Counted from the first letter of the stretch, positions 19,739 through 29,138 are shown. The stretch is DNA of 64,000 bases from Clostridiaceae bacterium (GCA_012719645.1 JAAXZX010000036.1:1-64000); one strand, 5' to 3'. The notes: a model not told the origin generated them from the letters alone. Program-made: numbers and translations.

Positions 19739-20275
19739 ATGAAAGCGATATTAAAACATGTACCCAACTTCCTTACAATACTGAGGCTCGCAGCGGTCCC
19801 GGTTTTCTGTGTGCTTATGATGAACGACAAAAGAACCGCTGCGGTATGGATATTCCTTCTGGCAGAGTTTACCGATGTGCTTGACGGAATAATCGCAAGG
19901 AAGTTCAACCTAATAACGCCCTTCGGCAAGATAGCCGATCCTGTAGCCGACAAGATGATGCAGCTCACTGCCCTGTTTGTTTTAGGTAAAAAGAATATGA
20001 TCCCATGCATCATCCCTTACCTGGTCCTGTTTAAGGAATTGTTCCTGATGATCTCCGGGCTGTTCCTGATAAATAAGAATATAGATATGTCATCCAAATG
20101 GTTTGGAAAGCTGACATCGGTACTGTTCTTCATCGCCATAATGATGACGTTTCTTGGAGTGCCCAGGGATATTACCGATGTGATGCTGTGGATATGCGTG
20201 GGCATGGCCGTATTCGCGTCCATCATGTATATCAGGAACTATCTGAACCAGGTTGAGAAAAAGACCGAATCATAA
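19739..20275 (+). CDS. pgsA: CDP-diacylglycerol-glycerol-3-phosphate 3-phosphatidyltransferase
   Basis: HVPNFLTILRLAAVP, TDVLDGIIARKFNLITPFGKIADPVADK (CDP-alcohol phosphotransferase motif). Confidence 0.93.
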   Translation: MKAILKHVPNFLTILRLAAVPVFCVLMMNDKRTAAVWIFLLAEFTDVLDGIIARKFNLITPFGKIADPVADKMMQLTALFVLGKKNMIPCIIPYLVLFKELFLMISGLFLINKNIDMSSKWFGKLTSVLFFIAIMMTFLGVPRDITDVMLWICVGMAVFASIMYIRNYLNQVEKKTES

Positions 20276-20302
20276 TGACATAAAGGGGTAATATTGCTCA
20301 TT

Positions 20303-20327
20303 AAAAAAGCGGGATTTCATCCCGCTT
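20303..20327 (-). terminator. Terminator, minus-strand U-run, 3' of the small-protein pair
   Basis: minus strand aagcggg-atgaaat-cccgctttttt. Confidence 0.8.
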
Positions 20328-20335
20328 CTGGCTAT

Positions 20336-20458
20336 TTAATTGCAGCATCCGCCGCCAAACAGACCCCTGTCCCAGAACAGACAAAGGAATATAAGAATAA
20401 AGAACAACACGGTGCAATCGCTTCCAAAACCGGTCCTTGCTCCCAATACATTATCCAT
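20336..20458 (-). CDS. Unannotated 40-aa hydrophobic Cys-containing protein: MDNVLGARTGFGSDCTVLFFILIFLCLFWDRGLFGGGCCN
   Basis: SD ggaaggagg upstream of ATG; paralogous to the ORF at 20500-20610; below the ORF-track length cutoff. Confidence 0.75.
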   Translation of the reverse strand: MDNVLGARTGFGSDCTVLFFILIFLCLFWDRGLFGGGCCN

Positions 20459-20499
20459 AACGGCACCTCCTTCCGGGAAAAGTCATGCTACCTGCCTGT

Positions 20500-20610
20500 T
20501 CAGCAGTTAGGTACGTTGGAGCAGCCGCCCCTGTCCCAGAAAAGCAGCAGGAAAAGGATGATGAACATAAGAACTTCGCAATTGTCACCCAAGCCTTTGA
20601 AGAATCCCAT
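20500..20610 (-). CDS. Unannotated 36-aa hydrophobic Cys-containing protein: MGFFKGLGDNCEVLMFIILFLLLFWDRGGCSNVPNC
   Basis: SD gggagg upstream of ATG; shares the GxGDxC-x3-L-x-FIxxFLxLFWDRG pattern with 20336-20458. Confidence 0.75.
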   Translation of the reverse strand: MGFFKGLGDNCEVLMFIILFLLLFWDRGGCSNVPNC

Positions 20611-20786
20611 ATAATTACCTCCCATGCCTTTTTGAACTCAATACATACTATTCCAATCCATACAAATGGGTTACAAGACAGGCCGCGTGATTCTGACCAA
20701 GCATTGCCGAATTTCCTGAACAACCCTGCGCTTTATGTTCTATGTTCGGGCGATTATGAATAGGATAAGACTGTGGATCGGACATA

Positions 20787-21284
20787 ATGGGGGAATTGTT
20801 TGTGAAAGACGGATCATACAGTTCTGGCAGCAGCGCGAGGCAGTTCCTGAAAAACCTGCTTAAATGCGTTGCCGTTTCATTAATCCTCACCTTTGTGATC
20901 CTCGTAATTGCGGCTATTCTTCTTTGCTTTACCGATTTTCCCGAAAAATACACACTGCCCTCGGCAATTGCGGCAACCGTGCTGGGTGTCCTGGCAGGAA
21001 GCTACAAGTTTGCCGGGTGGAATCCCGACAAGCGTATCATATCAGCATTGATACTGGCATTGATCTATGCGGTTCTTGCCTATATAGTCGGATGCCTTGT
21101 ACAGGGAAAGGTTATGATCAGCGGAAATACCGCGCTTTTTACTGCTATTGTGCTGGCAACCGGAGCGATCGGGGGAATACTGGCAGGCAGGCCGGCGAAA
21201 CCCGCCGGAAAATACAAGGGCGGATCGGGCATACTTCCCAACCGGTTTAAAAAAAGCAGCTACAAGCTGGGAAAAACCGGCTGA
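20787..21284 (+). CDS. TIGR04086-like small membrane protein
   Basis: Four predicted TM helices; YrzE/TIGR04086 architecture from memory. Confidence 0.65.
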   Translation: MGELFVKDGSYSSGSSARQFLKNLLKCVAVSLILTFVILVIAAILLCFTDFPEKYTLPSAIAATVLGVLAGSYKFAGWNPDKRIISALILALIYAVLAYIVGCLVQGKVMISGNTALFTAIVLATGAIGGILAGRPAKPAGKYKGGSGILPNRFKKSSYKLGKTG

Positions 21285-21432
21285 ACCATATACAGGACAC
21301 AGGAAGATTATGTAATTGAATATAGCCATGCGATAAGCTATAATATAGATGACAGGGGATTTTTGTCTCTTGTCGTTTTATATATGTAAAAAACATGATT
21401 CGCATTTTAGGCAGGCGATTTCCGGGTAAGTT

Positions 21433-21966
21433 ATGGAAAGCAGACAGGGTTTTTTACATCTGTATATCGGTGAAGGCAAAGGGAAGACCACGTCTGCTGT
21501 CGGAATGGCCATAAGGGCCGCCGGCCGGGACTGGTCGGTACTGTTCTGCCAATTCCTGAAGTCTGCTGACACCGGGGAACTGAAGGTCTTAAGCGGTCTG
21601 AAGGACAGGATTACCCTGTTCCGTCCCTCCATGAGGCATAAAGGCTTTTTCTGGGACCAGACTCCAGGACAGCGCGAGGAAACCGGGGCTGACCTGCGGC
21701 AGGGATGGAGCCGGATCGAAGAGATGGTTGGAAGCCAGTCCTTCGACATGGTCGTACTGGATGAAATACTGGATGCAGTTTACCTGGGACTCATTCCCGA
21801 AAGCCAGGTAATAAACCTGATCCGGAAGTATCCATGCGAGTGGGTCCTGACCGGCAGAACAGCTTCAGAAGTCCTGGTGAACCAGGCCGATTATATCACA
21901 CGGATGGAACCTGTCAGGCATCCCTACCAAAAAGGAATCAGGGCAAGACGAGGGATTGAGTACTGA
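21433..21966 (+). CDS. cobO: Cob(I)yrinic acid a,c-diamide adenosyltransferase
   Basis: GFLHLYIGEGKGKTTSAVGMAIRAAGR Walker A, MVVLDEILDAV, PCEWVLTGRTA. Confidence 0.93.
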   Translation: MESRQGFLHLYIGEGKGKTTSAVGMAIRAAGRDWSVLFCQFLKSADTGELKVLSGLKDRITLFRPSMRHKGFFWDQTPGQREETGADLRQGWSRIEEMVGSQSFDMVVLDEILDAVYLGLIPESQVINLIRKYPCEWVLTGRTASEVLVNQADYITRMEPVRHPYQKGIRARRGIEY

Positions 21967-21990
21967 CAACCGTATCTGAAATCAATTTGC

Positions 21991-23205
21991 ATGAAAGGAA
22001 ATACTGCGATGAACAAAAGATACAGGGCCGCTTTGGCCATATTGGCAATCTGCCTGATGATTTCCGGCATTATGCTGACAGCATGCAATAAAGCGCCGGG
22101 AAGCGAAATACCCGGGAATACCAATACACCTGGTAATACACCTGATCCTGTGACTGCTGCGCCCACACCCGAGGCATCGCCCACGATACCCGCACCTGCG
22201 CCGACACCTGAGGAAACGCCTGATGTGGCCGAACCGACAGTGCCGGATCCGAGGCCGGGGCATTTGATACGGACAGATTATGAGAACTTCCTGCCCAATG
22301 AATCAGGTGAAATACCCATTATCATGTTCCACCGTTTTGTGGAAGTTTTTGAGCCCGGCATGGACAAGGAATTCACCACTACCTTCAGCGAATTCGAAGC
22401 CATGCTGGAGAAACTGTATGAACAGGGTTTCCGCCTGATCAGCATGAAGGATTTCATCGAATGCAACATAGACGTACCGGCAGGCACCATGCCCATAGTG
22501 TTTACCTTTGATGACGGTACAGAAGGGCAGTTCAATCTTATAGAAGAGAATGGCGTCCTTAAGGTTAACCCCAGGTCAGCAGTGGGCATCATGATGGCTT
22601 TCAACGAAAAGCATCCGGATTTTGGACTGAAGGGTATCTTCTATGTCAATATGGATCATGGCAACAATACCTTCAAGGGCGCCGGCGACCTGGAAGACAG
22701 GTTCCGGTTCCTGCTGGACAACGGGCTGGAGCTTGGCACACATACATGGGGGCATATAAACTTCACAACGGGGGCAAAAACAGCGGACCAGATTACTGAA
22801 AGCATCGGCAGGAACCAGGAGGCGGCATATTCGGTCATCCCCAACCTTGAATTCTATTCCATGGCTCTGCCATATGGCAGCCTTCCAAAAGACAAAGACT
22901 TGAGGGCTTTTTTAAGGGAGGGGACATATAAGGATATCCGCTATGAGCACAAAAGCATACTGGCAGTAGGTGCAAACCCGACAAAACCGCCAGTATCCCC
23001 GGATTACAACCCGGAATATATTCCGAGGATAAGGATGCAGGGGATAGAGCCAGTTGCCCAGGACCTGACCTGGTGGCTTCCTAAAATGACTGCTGACAGG
23101 ATGTTTGTCAGCGACGGTGATCCGAACACCATAGTGGTTCCCGAAAGCAGGAAGGACCGGGTCGACGAATCCAGGCTGAACGGCAAGATCCTTATAACGT
23201 ACTGA
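21991..23205 (+). CDS. Polysaccharide deacetylase family lipoprotein
   Basis: Signal peptide with lipobox (LTAC), Pro/Thr-rich linker, IPIIMFHRFVE, IVFTFDDGTEGQF, LGTHTWGHINF. Confidence 0.9.
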   Translation: MKGNTAMNKRYRAALAILAICLMISGIMLTACNKAPGSEIPGNTNTPGNTPDPVTAAPTPEASPTIPAPAPTPEETPDVAEPTVPDPRPGHLIRTDYENFLPNESGEIPIIMFHRFVEVFEPGMDKEFTTTFSEFEAMLEKLYEQGFRLISMKDFIECNIDVPAGTMPIVFTFDDGTEGQFNLIEENGVLKVNPRSAVGIMMAFNEKHPDFGLKGIFYVNMDHGNNTFKGAGDLEDRFRFLLDNGLELGTHTWGHINFTTGAKTADQITESIGRNQEAAYSVIPNLEFYSMALPYGSLPKDKDLRAFLREGTYKDIRYEHKSILAVGANPTKPPVSPDYNPEYIPRIRMQGIEPVAQDLTWWLPKMTADRMFVSDGDPNTIVVPESRKDRVDESRLNGKILITY

Positions 23206-23349
23206 TCCTGCGGCTACTGGGAAACATTGATTATTTTTTACAAATGATATACAATATGATATATGGATGGTATTTGATTTTCCCAGTGCCTCTGTCGTTT
23301 TTTATGTTCAGAGTTCCTTTATCATGCTTGTTTGAAGGAGGTCTTTTTA

Positions 23350-23670
23350 ATGTCACTCAACGATTCAAAAAACCTTGAGAAACAAATGGAAGACAACGAA
23401 GTAAAAAAGAAAGCTATCAAGCTTGTCATCGCGCATCTGAAGAGAAAGGTTTCAAAGGAATACATGGGAATCGAATACCTTGCAGCATGGCTTGAGGAGA
23501 TGGATGAACTGCTCAATGCGGAGGAGTTCGATATCAGGGAATACCATCGCATGAGAAGGCAACTGAACAGCGTTATAGAGAGCACTCTGGACGAAGAGAT
23601 GCGCACCAAGCTCAGAAACTCATGGTACAGTTTCGGAAGAGCCCTTGAGAAGAAAGCAGGGCCTTATTAA
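23350..23670 (+). CDS. Hypothetical helical protein
   Basis: SD gaaggagg upstream, good ORF, terminator follows. Confidence 0.7.
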   Translation: MSLNDSKNLEKQMEDNEVKKKAIKLVIAHLKRKVSKEYMGIEYLAAWLEEMDELLNAEEFDIREYHRMRRQLNSVIESTLDEEMRTKLRNSWYSFGRALEKKAGPY

Positions 23671-23671
23671 A

Positions 23672-23702
23672 AACCCCGATTGTTTCAATCGGGGTTTTTA
23701 AT
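23672..23702 (+). terminator. Rho-independent terminator
   Basis: aaaaccccgattg-ttt-caatcggggttttt, usable on both strands. Confidence 0.9.
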
Positions 23703-23768
23703 AAGTCTTCGACGCATCGAGTCCGATGCAGTCGTGGAGGGAGAAGCAAATCAGTATTGGTTTGAAGA

Positions 23769-25157
23769 TCACTCCATCTGCTTATCAAGAAAGGCCTTTC
23801 CGTTCTTAATCGAGGCCAGCACGCTTTCGGGGGCGGGCCCGCCGGGAACCATCCTTCCGCTTACGCAGGATTCAAGGCTGATCGCATCATATACATCACC
23901 GGAGATATGGCCGGAAAAACTACGCATCTCCTCCAGGGTCATATCTTCCAGGGCAATTCCTTTATCGATGCAAAATGCTACCATTTTGCCGACGATCTCA
24001 TGACTGTCGCGGAAAGGAACACCTTGCCTGACCAGGTAATCTGCCAGGTCGGTGGCGTTGGTGAAGCCTCCCCTGGCGGCGCTTTGCATATTATACTTGT
24101 TTATTTTCATGGTATCCAGCATCCTGCTGAAAACCGCAAGGCAAATCTTTACGGTATCCAGCGCATCGAACAGGGCTTCCTTGTCCTCCTGCATATCCTT
24201 GTTGTAGGCAAGGGGCAGTCCCTTCATTACGGTGAGAAGCGTCATAAGGCTTCCAAAAACGCGTCCGCTCTTGCCACGGACCAGTTCGGCCGCATCGGGG
24301 TTCTTTTTCTGTGGCATGATGCTGGAACCGGTGCTGTAGGCATCATCCAGTTCAATGAAGCCGAATTCGGCAGTGCTCCAGAGTATGATCTCCTCGCTGA
24401 ACCGGCTGAGGTGAACCATGATGATTGACAGGCAGGAGGCAAACTCTATGGCAAAATCACGGTCGCTTACCCCGTCCAGGCTGTTTTCGGTGATACCGTC
24501 AAAGCCGAGTTCCTCGGCCACCATCATACGATCGATGGGATAGGTGGTTGAGGCAAGGGCGCCTGAACCAAGGGGCATGATGTTCACTCTCTTATAGCAG
24601 TCATCAAGCCTTTCAATGTCTCGCCTGAACATCTGGAAGTAGGCCATAAGATGATGGGCAAAGGTGATGGGCTGGGCCCTCTGCAGGTGGGTATAGCCCG
24701 GCATTATGGTGTTAAGGTTGTTTTCGGACAGTTTAATCAGCACATTTTCCAGGTCAAGGAGCAATGCTTTTATGGCCTTGATTTCATCACGCAGGTACAT
24801 GCGGAAATCGAGAGCCACCTGGTCATTGCGGCTTCTGCCGGTGTGCAGCATTTTTCCCACCTGGCCGATCCTGTCGATCAGGATGCTTTCAATATTCATA
24901 TGTATATCCTCGGCCGACACATCAAACTCGACTTTGCCCTGCTCAATATCTTCAAGGATCTCAAACAGGGTTTCCCTGATGAGCCGGGCATCGGCGCGAG
25001 GTATGATACCGCATTCCCCAAGCATTCTCACATGGGCGGCGCTGCCAAGTATATCCTGGCGGTACATCCTGCTGTCAAAGCTTATGGATGCGTTGAAATC
25101 ATCCATCAGGAAGTCGGTATCCTTTTTGAACCTGCCGGCCCAAAGTTTCATTTGCAT
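23769..25157 (-). CDS. argH: Argininosuccinate lyase
   Basis: [44 protein letters not shown]. Confidence 0.98.
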   Translation of the reverse strand: MQMKLWAGRFKKDTDFLMDDFNASISFDSRMYRQDILGSAAHVRMLGECGIIPRADARLIRETLFEILEDIEQGKVEFDVSAEDIHMNIESILIDRIGQVGKMLHTGRSRNDQVALDFRMYLRDEIKAIKALLLDLENVLIKLSENNLNTIMPGYTHLQRAQPITFAHHLMAYFQMFRRDIERLDDCYKRVNIMPLGSGALASTTYPIDRMMVAEELGFDGITENSLDGVSDRDFAIEFASCLSIIMVHLSRFSEEIILWSTAEFGFIELDDAYSTGSSIMPQKKNPDAAELVRGKSGRVFGSLMTLLTVMKGLPLAYNKDMQEDKEALFDALDTVKICLAVFSRMLDTMKINKYNMQSAARGGFTNATDLADYLVRQGVPFRDSHEIVGKMVAFCIDKGIALEDMTLEEMRSFSGHISGDVYDAISLESCVSGRMVPGGPAPESVLASIKNGKAFLDKQME

Positions 25158-25273
25158 TCTCTCCCATTGTATTCAAAGCTCTGATGCACGCCATGCCGCT
25201 GCCGGAAGACAATCGGATGGAAGGGGGGGGAGTTCATCCGTGATTGCTTCCGGCAACTCAGGCGAGTACAGGG

Positions 25274-26494
25274 TTAATCCATAATATTGTTGGCCTTCTT
25301 CATGTTTGCCTGGACTTTCATGGGAAGTCCGAAAAGGTTTATAAAGCCTTCGGCGTCTTTCTGGTTGTATACCTGGTCCTCACCGAAGGTGCAGAGTTCT
25401 TCGCTGAAAAGGGAATAGGGAGACTCAATACCCGCGGGGATGATGTTGCCCTTATACAGCTTCAGGCGGACCTTGCCGGTGACATACCTCTGGGTGACGT
25501 CCACAAAGGCCGAAAGAGCTTCCCGCAGCGGTGAGAACCACTGCCCATAGTAAACAAGCTCTGCGAACCTCTGGGCAACCAGGTCCTTATAGTGCAGGGT
25601 GTCACGGTCAATGCATATGCTCTCCAGTTCCCTGTGGGCAGCATAGAGAATGGTTCCTCCCGGTGTTTCATAGACACCGCGGGACTTCATGCCCACCAGG
25701 CGGTTTTCCACGATATCAATGATGCCGACGCCATTCTTTCCGCCAAGGCTGTTGAGTTCCTGCATCAGCTTTACAGGACTCAGCTTTTCGCCGTTAAGGC
25801 TGACTGGAATGCCCTGCTCAAAGCCCAACTCTATATAGGTTGGCTCGTCGGGCGCCTTCTCAGGGGTTACCGACAACTGCAGCAGCCTGTCATACAAAGG
25901 TTCGTTGGCAGGGTTTTCAAGCTCCGAGCCTTCGTGGCTCAGGTGCCAGATGTTCCTGTCGCGGCTGTAGTTATACTCCTTTGTAACGGGAACGGGTATA
26001 TTCCTCGCAGCCGCATATTCTATGGCATCCTCCCGAGAGCGGATATTCCAGAGCCTCCAGGGAGCGATAATCTTGAGTTCGGGAGCCAGGGCCTTTACGG
26101 TCAGCTCAAAGCGAACCTGGTCGTTGCCTTTTCCGGTGGCGCCATGAGCGACAGCGACCGCCCCTTCCTTCTTTGCGATCTCCACAAGGCGTTTGGCAAT
26201 AATGGGGCGCGCGAAGGAGGTTCCGAGAAGGTATTTGCCCTCGTATACGGCGCCTGCCTTAAGGGTGGGGAAGATATAATCGGTTATGAACTCCTCGGTC
26301 AGATCTTCTATGTAGATCTTGGATGCGCCGCTTTTAACAGCTTTCTCGCGCAAGGGTTCCAGTTCCTCGCCCTGTCCCACATCGGCCGCCATGGCTATAA
26401 CATCGTAATCGTAGTTTTCCTTCAGCCATGGGATGATGATGGATGTATCCAGACCACCTGAATAGGCCAGTACAACTTTTTCTCTGCTGCTCAT
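25274..26494 (-). CDS. argG: Argininosuccinate synthase
   Basis: [35 protein letters not shown]. Confidence 0.98.
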   Translation of the reverse strand: MSSREKVVLAYSGGLDTSIIIPWLKENYDYDVIAMAADVGQGEELEPLREKAVKSGASKIYIEDLTEEFITDYIFPTLKAGAVYEGKYLLGTSFARPIIAKRLVEIAKKEGAVAVAHGATGKGNDQVRFELTVKALAPELKIIAPWRLWNIRSREDAIEYAAARNIPVPVTKEYNYSRDRNIWHLSHEGSELENPANEPLYDRLLQLSVTPEKAPDEPTYIELGFEQGIPVSLNGEKLSPVKLMQELNSLGGKNGVGIIDIVENRLVGMKSRGVYETPGGTILYAAHRELESICIDRDTLHYKDLVAQRFAELVYYGQWFSPLREALSAFVDVTQRYVTGKVRLKLYKGNIIPAGIESPYSLFSEELCTFGEDQVYNQKDAEGFINLFGLPMKVQANMKKANNIMD

Positions 26495-26589
26495 GAAAAA
26501 CTCTCCAATCTGTGCTAATATTAATGAAAAAGGATTGCTGTTATGTCGGTTGTACCAATATAATGGCGTACAGCCATCAGGATATTATA

Positions 26590-26618
26590 ATTATACATCT
26601 ATATGAATAATTATGCAA
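26590..26618 (-). promoter_or_regulatory. argGH sigma-A promoter overlapped by an ARG box (26602-26619)
   Basis: minus strand TTGCAT-17 bp-TATAAT; plus strand TATGAATAATTATGCAAC vs ARG box TNTGAATWWWWATTCANW. Confidence 0.75.
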
Positions 26619-26667
26619 CAATTAATTCTGTTTTCCTGGCGGGGCAGAAGGATTAAGGAGCAGGCAG

Positions 26668-27156
26668 ATGATCATTTTCGGAGTTGATCCGGGATTTGCA
26701 ATCACCGGGTATGGCGTAATAGAATACAAGGGAAACAGGTTCAGGACCATCGATTACGGCGTTATCACAACCGATGCGAAAACCGAACTGCCCCAAAGGC
26801 TGCATATTTTGAGCGATAGGCTGCAGTCCCTGCTGGAACAGTATAAGCCTGATGCCTTGTCTGTCGAGGAACTGTTCTTCAATACCAATTTAAAGACCGC
26901 CATAGCGGTGGGGCATGGCAGGGGAGTGGTTCTCCTGACTGCAGCCAAAGCCGGGATACCCGTTTTTGAATACACACCGCTCCAGGTAAAGCAGGCTGTT
27001 GTCGGATACGGCAGGGCCAAAAAGGAGCAGGTCCAGTACATGGTCAAGGTACTGTTATCGCTGGACAGCATACCGAAGCCAGATGACGCGGCCGATGCGC
27101 TGGCCGTGGCCATATGCCATGCGCACAGCTTTACGGATGTGAGAATTAAGAAGTGA
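26668..27156 (+). CDS. ruvC: Crossover junction endodeoxyribonuclease RuvC
   Basis: [54 protein letters not shown]. Confidence 0.97.
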   Translation: MIIFGVDPGFAITGYGVIEYKGNRFRTIDYGVITTDAKTELPQRLHILSDRLQSLLEQYKPDALSVEELFFNTNLKTAIAVGHGRGVVLLTAAKAGIPVFEYTPLQVKQAVVGYGRAKKEQVQYMVKVLLSLDSIPKPDDAADALAVAICHAHSFTDVRIKK

Positions 27157-27190
27157 GAGGCAATGCGAGCGGAGCGCGGCAATCTCTGCT
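27144..27190. repeat. Dispersed repeat (aagaagtgagagg + caatgcgagcggagcgcggcaatctc)
   Basis: Matches repeat units elsewhere in the window. Confidence 0.7.
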
Positions 27191-27219
27191 GTGTTTCTCC
27201 ATTAATTGCGTTTTGCAGC

Positions 27220-27420
27220 CGCGCTGTTCAGTCTCTCCTTCAGTCCTCGTCGCAGGAAGTTGTACATGCTCATGCTTGACCTCGCAGGGCCGCCGGCAAC
27301 GCCGCGTCCGTGCGACTGCCGGCTAAAAACAACATCCGGTTGTTTTTTCCCGTTCGGCCTGCGCATTTCGCATACAACTTAATCTGCTCCTGCGGAGTCA
27401 TTCGAGACAGAAACAGCGCG
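27220..27420. repeat. MITE-like long imperfect inverted repeat
   Basis: Terminal CGCGCTGTT...AACAGCGCG; arms include GTCTC/GAGAC, GCAGGA/TCCTGC, AAGTTGTA/TACAACTT; internal gccggca...tgccggc and aaaaacaac-atccg-gttgttttt hairpins. Confidence 0.65.
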
Positions 27421-27471
27421 TCTTATTCATGCACATGCGGGCCTTTTCTCTCATCGGTTACCTCAATGTAT

Positions 27472-27508
27472 GGATTGCCGCGCCCAACATTGGGCTCGCA
27501 ATGACAGG
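27472..27508. repeat. Dispersed repeat unit ggattgccgcgcccaacattgggctcgcaatgacagg
   Basis: Same family as 11476-11511 and 35246-35280. Confidence 0.8.
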
Positions 27509-27542
27509 ATAGGTATTCGTTCTGCTTGCAATGGCACAACAA

Positions 27543-27566
27543 AAGCCGGTCCTCTGGAAACCGGCT
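27543..27566 (-). terminator. Terminator downstream of tRNA-Gln
   Basis: minus strand agccggt...accggct then ttttgttg. Confidence 0.7.
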
Positions 27567-27575
27567 ATAATTATG

Positions 27576-27649
27576 TGGCTGCGGATCAAGGATTTGAACC
27601 CTGACAAACTGATCCAGAGTCAGTCGTGCTACCATTACACCAATCCGCA
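27576..27649 (-). tRNA. tRNA-Gln (anticodon CTG), CCA encoded
   Basis: TGCGGATTGGTGTAATGGTAGCACGACTGACTCTGGATCAGTTTGTCAGGGTTCAAATCCTTGATCCGCAGCCA; complete cloverleaf. Confidence 0.95.
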
Positions 27650-27797
27650 ATATGTTTTTGCGACCGATGATTATTATAATATGATTATGTCCCCATTTCA
27701 AGTCCAATTTGCGAAATTTGAGCTGCCAATTAGCTGTAATAAATGAAAAAGGATGGAGCAAATCATGCTCCATCCTTAAATATCAATATGCTTCAAA

Positions 27798-28859
27798 TCA
27801 TACCGGGAAAATCCATCCGAAGGGATCGGGCTTTTCGCAGTACTGTATGCCGGTAAGTTCGTCATAAAGCCTTTGCGAGATCTCGCCGATTCTTCCGCCG
27901 TTAAGTATCATGCGCTGGCCATTCCAGAAGAGTTCGCCTATGGGTGATATAACAGCGGCGGTGCCGGTGCCGAAGGCTTCCTTCAACTGGCCCTTGTCAT
28001 TGGCTTCGCAGATCTCATGGATGGAAATCCTTCTTTCAGATACCTTGAGGCCCCATGACTTCAGGAGCTCAACGCAGGATTTCCTTGTGATTCCGGGAAG
28101 GATGCTGCCATTCAGTTCGGGAGTGACGATCTCGTCGCCGATAACGAAGAAGACGTTCATCGTGCCGACTTCTTCGACATACTTCCTCTCAACGCCGTCC
28201 AGCCAGAGCACCTGGGTGTATCCAAGCTCCTTGGCATCCTGCTGCGCCTTCAGGCTGGCAGCGTAGTTTCCTGCGGTTTTTGCGGCGCCGATACCACCGG
28301 CGACAGCGCGGACATATTTTGATTCAACATATATCTTGACCGGATTGAGGCCTTCCTTATAATAGGCTCCCACAGGTCCGGTTATAATCAGGAAATGGTA
28401 AGTATTGGACGGGCGGACTCCAAGGTATGGATCGGTGGCATAAATAAAAGGCCTGATATACAGCGAAGTGCCAGGAGCGTCCGGTACCCAGTCCCTGTCA
28501 ACGTCGACCAGCTTCTTCATGGCCTGGAGCGTGAATTCATCGTCGACCCTTGGAATGCAGAGCCTGTCACAGGACTGGTTGAGGCGCTTTATGTTTTCGT
28601 CAGGACGGAACATGACAATCCCCTTATTCCTGGTCCTGTACGCCTTCAGACCCTCGAAAACGGTCTGTCCATAATGAACCACCATGATGGAAGGGTCGTA
28701 GCATAACGGACCATAGGGGATTATCCTCGCGTCATGCCAGCCTTTGCCTTCGGTGTATTCCATAATGAACATGTGGTCGGAAAACACCTGGCCGAATCCA
28801 AGATTTTCAGATGATGGTTTTGGTTTTGGATTTTTGGTTAGTTCAATCTTTATTTCCAT
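27798..28859 (-). CDS. ilvE: Branched-chain amino acid aminotransferase
   Basis: QTVFEGLKAYR, YIRPFIYATDPYLGV, GNYAASLKAQ, EVGTMNVFFV. Confidence 0.96.
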   Translation of the reverse strand: MEIKIELTKNPKPKPSSENLGFGQVFSDHMFIMEYTEGKGWHDARIIPYGPLCYDPSIMVVHYGQTVFEGLKAYRTRNKGIVMFRPDENIKRLNQSCDRLCIPRVDDEFTLQAMKKLVDVDRDWVPDAPGTSLYIRPFIYATDPYLGVRPSNTYHFLIITGPVGAYYKEGLNPVKIYVESKYVRAVAGGIGAAKTAGNYAASLKAQQDAKELGYTQVLWLDGVERKYVEEVGTMNVFFVIGDEIVTPELNGSILPGITRKSCVELLKSWGLKVSERRISIHEICEANDKGQLKEAFGTGTAAVISPIGELFWNGQRMILNGGRIGEISQRLYDELTGIQYCEKPDPFGWIFPV

Positions 28860-28940
28860 AACAGGTCACTCTCCTTTGGAAAATATCTTACACCTTTAAA
28901 ACAAAAAAATCCACTTTTTGAATTAAAGAATTTGAAATTT

Positions 28941-29112
28941 CGGGAAGCGAAGCCTTCATATCATTGCAAGGAGCCACTCTTTTTTGTCATTACGAGGAGT
29001 GCCTTTTTTATTTCATTGCGAGTAGTGAAGCGACGAAGCAATCCGATGCACATACCGTATTGCGTTGCAATAAAGAGATTGCCAAGCTTCACTTCATTCC
29101 GAACGCAATGAC
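28941..29112. repeat. Dispersed repeat cluster (three tcattgcgaggag-type units plus gattgcc...gcaatgac)
   Basis: tcattgcaaggag, tcattacgaggag, tcattgcgagtagtgaagcgacgaagcaatcc, gagattgccaagcttcacttcattccgaacgcaatgac. Confidence 0.85.
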
Positions 29113-29138
29113 ATGATGGGGATTACCACAAAAGAATA

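Noticed and set aside
27220-27420. 6S-like or other structured ncRNA instead of a MITE-like element
   Set aside because: Perfect terminal inverted repeats and an internal U-run hairpin fit a mobile palindromic element better, although transcription cannot be excluded.
27310-27504. 64-aa plus-strand ORF (MRLPAKNNIRLFFPVRPAHFAYN...)
   Set aside because: Spans the MITE-like element and a repeat unit; no SD; not credible as a gene.
28860-28940. T-box or other amino-acid leader upstream of ilvE
   Set aside because: Leader is short and AT-rich with no specifier/antiterminator features.
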